The translations under genes were made by a program, and so were the position numbers. From assembly GCA_003550305.1 (NCBI GenBank), contig QKYT01000615.1, positions 40,270-57,290 of the forward strand: a DNA stretch of 17,021 nt, written 5' to 3'. Shown piece by piece: positions 1 through 7,644 of the stretch. Under the pieces are notes generated by a model, which was given only the letters and a program-made list of their open reading frames with translations, made no database searches and was not told the origin of the DNA. Numbering within the stretch: position 1 is the first letter of the stretch; each line of letters starts with the position of its first letter. This stretch comes from Glomus cerebriforme (taxonomy: Eukaryota; Glomeromycota; Glomeromycetes; Glomerales; Glomeraceae).

Positions 1-166
1 TTTTTTTACTTAATTCTGTCTTTTTCCTTAAAAAAGATACGTTTTTGAAGATATGGAATTTTTATGGAATTTATACGTTTTTAAAATTCCATATAAATTC
101 CATATAAATTCCATATCTTCAAAAACGTATCTTTTTTAAAGAAAAAGACAGAATTAAGTAAAAAAA
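1..166. repeat. Foldback element / long inverted repeat
   Basis: Bases 1-61 are the reverse complement of 106-166 with a single mismatch, and pairing continues imperfectly inward (about 62-74 with 93-105) through GGAATTTAT-like sequence. The arms include a T7/A7 tract at the outer end and GATACGTTTTTGAAGATATGG-type sequence in the stem. The left arm starts at the first base of the window, so the repeat may extend further out and its ends and any target-site duplication cannot be judged. A MITE-like foldback or a palindrome made by replication slippage both fit. Confidence 0.85.
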
Positions 167-187
167 ATATGGAATTAAAAATTCCAT

Positions 188-220
188 ATAAATTCCTTAT
201 AAATTCCTTATAAATTCCTT
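188..220. repeat. 11-bp tandem repeat (ATAAATTCCTT x3)
   Basis: Three perfect copies of ATAAATTCCTT lie head to tail. The related 11-mer ATATAAATTCC is repeated in the loop-proximal part of the neighbouring foldback (about 85-115), so the two structures share a building block and probably arose together. Confidence 0.8.
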
Positions 221-365
221 ATAATTTCAGTATATGTTTTTTTTATAGGGCAGGCCCAACCAGTTTTAAACTGCACATCAGGCATCAACTGATTTGCACA
301 TGCAAATTATGAAATCTTCCTGTGTAATTGAGGCCAAATCCACCATAATTACAAATATATTTTCA

Positions 366-812
366 GAAATTATTAAGAATTATTATGAGAAATTATAAGA
401 AAATATTACGAGTTATATACTATGAGAAATCATAAGGAAATATTACGAGAAATTATTATAAGAAATTATTATGAGAAATTACTATGAGAAATTACCATGA
501 AAATTATTATGAGAAATTATTATGAGAAATACTATGAGAAATCAATTACCATGAAAAATTACCATGAAAAATAATCATGAGAAATTATCATGAGAAATTA
601 TGAGAAAATATTACGATTTATTATGAGAAATTACCATGAGTAATTATCATGAAAAATTATTATGAGAAATTATGAGAAATTACTATGAGAAAAATATTAC
701 GAGAAAATTATTATGAGAAATTACTATGAGAAATTACCATAAAAAATTATTATGAGAAATTATGAGAAAAATGTTATGATTTATATGCATGAGAAATTAT
801 CATGAGAAATTA
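366..812. repeat. Degenerate 13-bp minisatellite (ATTAyyATGAGAA)
   Basis: About 450 bases are built almost entirely from a unit close to ATTATTATGAGAA, with variants ATTACTATGAGAA, ATTACCATGAAAA, ATTATCATGAGAA and a shorter GAAATATTACGA type. Unit length slips between 11 and 17 bases. The period is not a multiple of three and stops occur in all frames, so it does not encode a repeat protein. It is strongly purine-biased on the plus strand. Confidence 0.85.
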
Positions 813-839
813 TAATATTTACCATACCTAGGAAATGCT

Positions 840-1635
840 TTTGATCTAATATTATTTCAGGACACGTTATAAAATAATTTATTTCAAATTAAATACAAAA
901 CTTCATAACATTTAAAATGTAAACAATGATTTATGATGTAAACTATAACTCATGATGACGAAAAACTTTTGTTTTAAATTTGATCATGTTTACAGAATTG
1001 GTTACAGATTTTGACTTATAAAGAAAACACATGATGTCAATCTGCATCAGGTGGCATGTCAGATGCCGATCGATACCTGACGCTCATCATTTGTATCGCA
1101 CAATAAAGTCCTCAATAAAATTCCTTTTATATTGTAAGTACACAATAAATTACGTTTATTCTGTTTAAGATTTCGTATTTATTAATTTGATAAATAAATT
1201 TATTAAATAGCCAAAATATTTTAAAACTGGGAAATTTAATGCTTTCGATTTTGTACAACAGGTGATGCGCGTCAATTGTCATCTGACGCAGATTGTCATC
1301 TGAAGCAAAAAAAAAAATCAATGCTGCGCCACATATGTTTATTATTTTATAGAAAAAAAGAAATAATTTAGTAAACCTTGATGGAAAAGATCTAGATCTA
1401 GAAATTTTTTCAATAAGTACAAAGTTGATATGATAATTTGCTGGAATATTATATTGTCATGTATACAGATTAGCAAAATACAGTAACGCCCGTAGGAGAA
1501 TCTTCTCGATTTTAAAAGTTATACTGCTGTACACAATTTCATCAGAGGAAAATAATGAAAATAAATTTTTGTCAGTTCATATTGTTTGTATTTTTATGTT
1601 TTAAGTTTGAAATTACTTAGACTGGTGATCGCTAA
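840..1635. other. Intergenic stretch with short GC-richer repeats
   Basis: No convincing gene is visible. Two copies of a 17-mer starting ATTGTCATCTGA lie head to tail at 1275-1291 and 1292-1308. Related CATCAG/GTCAGATG/CCTGACG words occur in both orientations around 1030-1090. A 64-codon open frame on the minus strand (1127-1321) covers the 17-mer pair and has no recognisable domain; I regard it as chance. Confidence 0.5.
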
Positions 1636-2360
1636 ACAACTTTCAACAAAATTTCAAAAATTGGACGTGAAAATTCTAATGTTGATAAATTAATCCAAGA
1701 ATCCTAAAAAAATTTGAATATTTTAGAAATAATTCGATTATTAGATTAATTTATACTTGAAAATGAATAATTCAGGTCAGATTATTAAAATTGCAAAGAT
1801 TCTAAAACAATTTTATGATTGCTGATAATGGAATATGAGAAAAATGATTGTTTAAGATAAAGTTTAAATGAGATTAAACTTGAAATTTTAAGTAAACTCA
1901 TATACAATATTAAATTTCATAGGAAATTATACCAGCATTATTTATTTATGATTATGTACAGTACGTAAAGCAGCAAATGAAAAATTAAAAATTTATTATA
2001 AAAATTTTTATGGAATGTGACATCCAAGGTTTTAAGAGGAAATAAATATACACGAGAAAGTGATGTTTATTATTTAATGGATTTCCTCCTAAGATTTAGT
2101 ATTAAAGTATCTTAATTAATAGAAGAATATACTGTAGCTAGGACACAGATCCATTAAAAAGACCAACTGCTTTATATGAAAGATTTCATCACTGGTTTAA
2201 AGAATTATATAATGAATACGAATTTAAACAAAATCATTAACATTTATATAACAGATACTTATACTACACATCCTTAAGCTATTTATACAGTACAAGTAGG
2301 CTATTGAATTTTAATAATTTACCTGAACTAAAAAATGCAAATGATGGAAAAGAGGTTCAG
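1636..2360 (+). pseudogene. TKL protein kinase pseudogene
   Basis: Translated pieces in shifting frames follow the Glomeromycotina TKL kinase in order. A linker resembling FKNWT.ENSNVDKLIQES is at about 1645-1705 and a degraded EWIPY block at about 1720. A hinge-like MEYEKNDCLR piece is at about 1829. A damaged HRD loop around 1898-1925 has no catalytic Asp that I can place. The activation-loop end VLRGNKYTRESDVY is at 2029-2070, DPLKRPT at 2148-2168, and the tail AIYT, then SRLLNFNNLPELKN, at about 2277-2340. The glycine loop and ATP lysine appear deleted: only some 60 bases separate EWIPY from the beta-4 region, where a live gene needs about 200. Several stops look like single transitions: HPQ with CAA to TAA, CWD with TGG to TAG, and IQES followed by TAA. 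It is not expected to give a kinase. A GT at 2361 and an AG at about 2519 could be a relic intron. Confidence 0.85.
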
Positions 2361-2638
2361 GTAATTATAATTATTCCCATAACTTGGTTTAATTTTTATA
2401 TTTATAAACCTCAAAAAAATATTTAATAATCCTAATAGTAATTTAAATAATCAATTCAGTATATACATAAGGATCTATATAACCATTAATAATTATATAT
2501 AAAAATTTATTTTTAAGCTGAATAATTTAAGGAGGATAACTATTCCATGAAAGATACAAGTCAATAGAAATTAATTACATAATAAAAGAATATCATAAAT
2601 AAAATATTACAAATAGTGAATAAACATAAAATTATTAT

Positions 2639-3045
2639 TTAAGTCCTCACAATGATATTTATGCTAAGTTATTTTATGAAAATTTTGTTTAAGCAAATAA
2701 CTAGTCATATTATGGAGTGAAATTCCCTTTCACGTTCATTTGCCAAAAGGGATTGAAGAAATTTGATCAAACAATATTAGTTAAGCTACTGTTAAAACTT
2801 CGCCAATCATTTACTGCAATGTAAACGTATTTGAAGTCTGATCCAGTTGCTATATTGTTATTAGGTATTGAAAAGATGACAAAAATAAATGTGCTCTTCA
2901 TCATATAACTAAATAATTACTTCTTGAGAGAGAAGATAAAATCATATTTCAAGGAAATTATAAACCAGATGAGCTAATTTTGGATGTTATGAGAAATGAT
3001 CGATTTCATGATCAATGGTTTTACTTTTATAGATTATGTTTTTAA
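2639..3045 (+). pseudogene. Unidentified coding relic downstream of the kinase pseudogene
   Basis: Two overlapping frames carry protein-like sequence with sparse stops. The first includes HNDIYAKLFYENF, SYYGVKFPFTFICQKGLKKF and, after a TAA, SDPVAILLLGIEKM. The second, from about 2888, includes EREDKIIFQGNYKPDEL and NDRFHDQWFYFYRLCF and ends at a TAA at 3043-3045. Stops replace likely Gln codons (TAA, TAG), as in the adjoining kinase relic, suggesting both decayed together. It may be the 3' part of the same gene beyond the relic intron, or a separate gene. I do not recognise the family. Confidence 0.45.
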
Positions 3046-3067
3046 TTCTATCAAATTATATATAAAA

Positions 3068-3355
3068 TTATGAAACATAATTAGTTTTGAGCAATTCGTA
3101 TATCAAATCTAAAGACCGTATAGAAACTTCAAGAAAAATTACAGAACTTGGTTTTTGAAAAAATTGATTTGAACGAATAATTCTAATGTAAAATAAACTC
3201 ATATTAATTAAATGCAGTATAATCTGAATTTTGAGACGTGTTCCTTCACTTATATTTATATAATTAAACTTTTTAACAAAATCTATTAAATTAATAAATT
3301 TCAAGAAACATGCTTTTAGTTTTTCAATACTGCTCAAATTAGAAAATGCATAAAT
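3068..3355 (-). other. Possible coding fragment, family unknown
   Basis: An open stretch of about 95 codons on the minus strand, bounded by TAA on both sides, reads as AFSNLSSIEKLKACFLKF, then NISEGTRLKIQIILHLINM, then SSVIFLEVSIRSLDLIYELL. There is no in-frame ATG near its 5' end. The length is notable in such AT-rich DNA and the composition is protein-like (helical, with balanced Lys, Glu and Leu). It has no motif I can name, no clear splice sites and no partner. It may be a fragment of a broken gene or chance. Confidence 0.2.
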
Positions 3356-4093
3356 TTAATCATTTTATAAATGTCATTATTACGAAATTTGCTGATAAAT
3401 AAATTTTAAAACAATTCCATTAGTTCTACTCGATAAGTTCATATGTTATCAAATAAATTAAACTGCTTAACTTTTAATAATTATAGGAACGAAATTCTTC
3501 TGCAAAAATCAAGAATATCAACTTTTAATTATCACAAGTATATTCATATGAAATTATATTGCCTAGCGTTTTACCAAAATTTTAAACGTGAATTATAATC
3601 ACATGAGCAAATAAGACTCAATTTTTAGTTAGATTAACGAAATTCATACTAAAAAAAAGTCTCTAATAATGAGAATATTACAGATATTTATAAAATATTT
3701 TGCTCAATTACAAACAGATTTATTTATGTAAAGAAAGGTTTTACATATACTCTATAATCAGTGTTGAACAAAAGAAAATTTTGTTTGTTATAACATATAT
3801 ACTAAATATCCTATTTATCAAAAACTATATTAATATAGTGAAGATGGCGAGTAACCTAGCTATATTTCTGTAATCAACTTTTGGAAACCTCCAGATCTTT
3901 TAGGATGAAATTATCACATCATCACCGTCACCTTTACATGATTTCTACAAAAAAAAAAAAATAAATAAATAAATTTGAATTCGTTATATATTTGATGATT
4001 AAATGACATACTATTAAAAAATTTAGCAAGTAAATTATATTATATTTAAAATTTACCTTTACTATATGTTTTAAATTGAGTTCAATTAAAGAT
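3356..4093. other. Intergenic stretch, 3' side of the main kinase gene
   Basis: No gene is visible. A run of 13 A followed by AAAT repeats (3949-3974) resembles the 3' tail of a non-LTR retroelement in plus orientation, and the somewhat GC-richer 3838-3948 just before it could be the remnant body. I see no target-site duplication, so this stays a suggestion. The bases next to 4094 are presumably the 3' UTR of the main kinase gene. Confidence 0.4.
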
Positions 4094-4948
4094 TCAGATT
4101 TCACAATCTAAACATTCGGATTTAATATATTTTAGTGTAATAGAATTAATCGATCGGGATGTATAAATAGCTTGTGGATGTTGTTTAATTTTCTTAAAAG
4201 TAGANAGATGTAACTTTCTATAATCTTCTGCTTCTTTAAATTGTTTTCTAATTTCAATNGTAAATGATTCACCCTTTGCATAAGTATAGGATTTATAAAA
4301 TGACTCAATTAATTCATATATATCTGTAGCGTTTGGTCTATTATTTGGACTTGAATCTAAACATCTTTTCATTAAGTCAATATAACATTTTGGTGCTTCT
4401 GAACCTTTTATTTTAGGTTTAATTCCATCATTACATATATCTAGTGCTAAAAGCTCATCATGAGCACGATCGGTAAAAGGCTGTTTTCCAGTTGCTGTAA
4501 AATACATAATCATACCAAAACTATATATGTCTGCAGCTTGAGTATAAGGATTTCCTCTCAATATTTCAGGAGCCATGTAAGGCATAACTCCACTAATATT
4601 TGATTCACTCATATTATCTACCTTTCCACATAATCCCATATCTGAAATGAATAATGATTTTTTATTAAAGTTATTCAAATTTTTTGTTAAAAATAATATA
4701 TTTCCTGTATGAAAATCACGATGAACCATCTTATTTTGATGAATTTCTTTAAGACCTTCAACAATATTTAACAATGTTTGTATTTTGTTTTTCCAATTAA
4801 AATCTTTAAAATTTTTATTTATCCAATCATTAAAATTTCCACCTTCTGCATATTCGAGAACCATAANATAATTTTTNGTTTCTGGATTTTGNGATATTCC
4901 ATATACATTAAGAATATTATTCATTTTGTTAATTGAATATTCCTTAAC
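4094..4948 (-). CDS. Exon 6: catalytic C-lobe and C-terminal tail
   Basis: 284 codons plus TGA. It begins VKEYSINKMNN, continues YGI.QNPE and MVLEYAEGGNF (hinge), MVHRDFHTGNIL (catalytic loop with Asp), ISDMGL (metal-binding Asp), PYMAPEILRG, ADIYSFGMIMY and NRPNATDIYELI, and ends HPQAIYTSR...CLDCEI. All catalytic residues of the C-lobe are present. Ambiguous bases at 4205, 4259, 4867, 4877 and 4892 each hit one codon without breaking the frame. Confidence 0.88.
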   Translation of the reverse strand, partial: VKEYSINKMNNILNVYGIXQNPEXKNYXMVLEYAEGGNFNDWINKNFKDFNWKNKIQTLLNIVEGLKEIHQNKMVHRDFHTGNILFLTKNLNNFNKKSLFISDMGLCGKVDNMSESNISGVMPYMAPEILRGNPYTQAADIYSFGMIMYFTATGKQPFTDRAHDELLALDICNDGIKPKIKGSEAPKCYIDLMKRCLDSSPNNRPNATDIYELIESFYKSYTYAKGESFXIEIRKQFKEAEDYRKLHXSTFKKIKQHPQAIYTSRSINSITLKYIKSECLDCEI

Positions 4949-7644
4949 CTAAATTTAAAGAAAATATTATTATTAGATTAAAGAAGAAGTATTTATATTT
5001 ATAAGTACTTTAATGAAATTCATACCTCATTTAAAAATTTATCAGTTATATTTTGTGAATCATTTAAGCACTTTAAAGCAACTTTTTTATTTAAAATTCT
5101 TTTATATTTTTTTTCGTTAATATCATATTTTAATGGACCATCTTTCCATATTGCTGAAAATACTGTAGCAAAACCACCTTTGCCTATCTTCTTAATGTAA
5201 TTAAATTGATTATATGGTATCCATTCAAATATTATATTAAGATGAGAATGAATTTTTAATTGCATTTCTTTAATTAAATCATCAATTTTTTCATTTGTAC
5301 TGGTCCAGTTTGTGAGGTTTAAATCATTTATTACACATTGCTTACAATATTTGTACTTTGCATTGGTGTATTTTTCATTACAATTTAAACAATATATTTT
5401 ACCATATTCTTCATTTTGAAGAACTAAGATATAATCTTCTGTTATTGGATTTTGAGATATTCCATATGTTTTAAAATTATTGTTAATTAAATATTCTTTA
5501 GCCTACCAAATTGTAAAAATATATTATTAAATCAAATGTATTTAAATTCGATTTATAAAAAAAATTCATACCTTATTTAAAAATATATTAGTTGAGTAAT
5601 TTAAACATACTAAAGAAACTATTTCATCAAAATTTTTTATATACCCATTGTTTTCTTCATACCAGTATAATGGACCATTCCTCCATATTGCTGAAAATAC
5701 TGTAGCAAAATTACCTTTACCTATCATTATAAAATCGCTAAACTGATTATATGGTATCCACTCAAATACTAAATCAGTTGGATATTTGATATTCAATTGC
5801 ATTCCTTGAATAAAATTATCAATTTTTTCATTTTTGCTTGACCAGTTTGTAAAATTTCCTTTAAAATAATTTATTTGACATGACTTACACCATTTATAAT
5901 CTATTTCTGTATAAGTTTTATCACACATTACACAATATTTCTCAAAATATGTCTCAAAATTTTTATATTCAAAAACCATAATATAATCTTTTGTATCTGG
6001 ATTTTGACATATTCCATATATTGTAAAAATATAAGAATTAAGTTTTCTTACTGTATATGCTTCAACCTATAAGAATGTAAAAAACAGTTATGTATTAATG
6101 CTTATTTAAATCGAAATCATAAAAAGAAAATTTCATACCTTATCTAAAAATTCATCAACAGTAAGTAGCAAATTATTCAAGCATTTTAAATAAACTTTTT
6201 TATTTGATTCTCTTAAATATTCCAATTTATTCCAATGTAATGGACCATCCTTCCATATTGCTGAATTTACTATTGCAAAATCACTTTTACTTATTTCTTT
6301 AATTTTATTAAATTGACTGTATGGTATCCATTCAAATATTATATCATAAGGAAAATAAATTTTCAATTGCATTTCTTGAATGAAATTATCAATTTTTTCA
6401 TTTTTACTGGTCCAGTTTATAAAATTTTCTTTTAAATAATTTATTTGACATGGCTTACACCATTTATAATTATTTGTAAATATTTTATCACAAATCACAC
6501 AATATTTCTCAAAATATTCATCATATTTAAAAATGATAATATAATCTTTTGTATCTGGATTTTGAGATACTCCATATGTTTCAAACCTATTGTCAATTAA
6601 ATATTCTTTAACCTATCAAATTGTGAATTATAAAAATATATTATTAAATTAAAAGTAATTAAATCAGATTTATAAAAAAAAAAATTTTAACTTACCTTAT
6701 ATAAAAATTCATCAGTAGTATGTATTGAATTGTCCAAGCATTTTAAAACAACTTTTTTACTTGCTCTTGAATATTCTGATTCAATCCAATTCCAAGATAA
6801 TTGACCATCTTTCCATATTGCTGAATATACTGTTGCAGAACTACTTTTGCCTATTTCTTTAGTTTCATTAAACTGATTGTATGGTATCCATTCAAATACT
6901 TTATCATAAGGAGAATCAATTTTCAATTGCATTTCTTGAATAAAATTACCAATTACTTCATTCTGGCTAGTCCAGTTTATAAAATTTTCTTTTAAATAAT
7001 TTATTTGACATGGCTTACACCATTTATAATTATTTGTAAATATTTTATCACAAACTACACAATATTTCTCAATATAATCATTATTAAGAACTATAATATA
7101 ATCTTTTGTAACTGGATTTTGAGATATTCCATGTATTTTAGAAGTAATAAGATTAAGTTTCCCTACTGTATATGATTTAACCTGTAAGAATATAAAAATA
7201 GTTGTGTATTATTGCTTATTTAAATCAAATCGTAAAAAAAATTTTATTTACCTTATCTAAAAATTCATCAGTAGTATGTAGCGAATTGTCTAAGCATTTT
7301 AAAACAACTTTTTCATTTGATTCTCTTGAATATTCTGATTTATCCCAATTCCAAAATAAAGATCCACCCGTCCATTTTGCTTTGTATACTATTGCAAAAC
7401 GACTTTTGTTTATTTCTTTAATTTCATTAAACTGATTGTATAGTATCCATTCAAACATTCTATCATAAGGAGAATCAATTTTCAATTGCATTTCTTGAAT
7501 GAAATTATCAATTTTTTCATTTCCACTGGTCAAGTTCGTAAAAATATTTTTTAAATAATTTATATTACATGGTTTACACCACCATCTATACCATCCATGC
7601 CATGTATTTAATTTACCACATTTTTTACATTTTTTATGGTCCAT
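4094..7644 (-). CDS. Six-exon TKL kinase with five tandem N-lobe modules
   Basis: The exons are 7644-7252, 7181-6696, 6612-6139, 6066-5572, 5502-5026 and 4948-4094. They join in one uninterrupted frame of 1059 codons. Start: ATG at 7644 (A at -3, G at +4) opening MDHKKCKKC. Introns are 70, 83, 72, 69 and 77 bp, all GT-AG (donors GTAAAT, GTAAGT, GTATGA three times) and all phase 0. Exons 1-5 each carry a zinc ribbon (CxxC-x10 to 13-CxxC), an N.TS.NEKID-like linker, EWIPYNQF and kinase strands 1-3 plus helix C. Strands 4-5 (YGISQNP..KDYI.VL) come from the start of the next exon. Exon 6 supplies the only C-lobe: HRDFHTGN (Asp near residue 853), SDMGL in place of DFG (near 878), APE (near 902), ADIYSFGM and the tail HPQAIYTSR. 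Serine/threonine/tyrosine phosphorylation in the cytosol is the family expectation. Relatives usually have one N-lobe and about 400-500 residues, so the module repetition is the oddity. Five single N bases fall in exon 6. An annotation splitting this into several genes is the main alternative, but no internal exon has its own C-lobe and the splice sites join cleanly. Confidence 0.8.
5026..5502 (-). CDS. Exon 5: beta-4/5, zinc ribbon and N-lobe module 5
   Basis: 159 codons, phase 0 at both ends, opening AKEYLINNNFKTYGISQNP, like exon 3. The ribbon is CLNC-x11-CKQC and the block EWIPYNQF. This is the only module with both an ideal glycine loop (GKGGFATV) and the canonical VALKCL lysine strand, and it sits next to the C-lobe exon, so exons 5 and 6 together encode a complete, catalytically plausible kinase domain. 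Confidence 0.8.
5572..6066 (-). CDS. Exon 4: beta-4/5, zinc ribbon and N-lobe module 4
   Basis: 165 codons, phase 0 at both ends. It opens VEAYTVRKLN, like exon 2, followed by YGICQNPDTKDYIMVFEY. The ribbon is CVMC-x11-CKSC and the block EWIPYNQF. The glycine loop GKGNFATV is intact, but the lysine strand reads VSLVCL: the ATP-coordinating Lys is Val, so this module could not support normal catalysis even if paired with the C-lobe. Confidence 0.8.
6139..6612 (-). CDS. Exon 3: beta-4/5, zinc ribbon and N-lobe module 3
   Basis: 158 codons, phase 0 at both ends, opening VKEYLIDNRFETYGVSQNP. The ribbon is CVIC-x10-CKPC and the block EWIPYSQF. The glycine loop is degenerate (SKSDFAIV) and the lysine strand is VYLKCL, with Lys kept but the usual Ala replaced by Tyr, which should crowd the adenine pocket. 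Confidence 0.8.
6696..7181 (-). CDS. Exon 2: beta-4/5, zinc ribbon and N-lobe module 2
   Basis: 162 codons, phase 0 at both ends. It opens with VKSYTVGKLN and HGISQNPVTKDYIIVL (strands 4-5 of the preceding lobe). A ribbon CVVC-x10-CKPC and EWIPYNQF follow, then a glycine loop reduced to GKSSSATV (second Gly and aromatic lost) and an intact VVLKCL lysine. Its N-lobe half is closest to exon 1, but its ribbon is identical over 85 bases to that of exon 3. Confidence 0.8.
7252..7644 (-). CDS. Exon 1: start, zinc ribbon and N-lobe module 1
   Basis: 131 codons from ATG to a GTAAAT donor. Its ribbon is the divergent one of the array (CKKC, a 13-residue Trp-rich loop, CKPC). The substrate-lobe block reads EWILYNQF. 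The glycine loop is degraded to NKSRFAIV, while the ATP-lysine strand VVLKCL is kept. Joining it directly to exon 6 would give a 415-residue single kinase of ordinary family shape. Confidence 0.8.

Noticed and set aside
366..812. Minisatellite as a CRISPR array
   Set aside because: Units are 13 bp and contiguous, with no spacers, and the genome is eukaryotic.
7202..7435. 77-codon plus-strand open frame
   Set aside because: It is antisense to exon 1 and intron 1 of the kinase gene and has no recognisable content.
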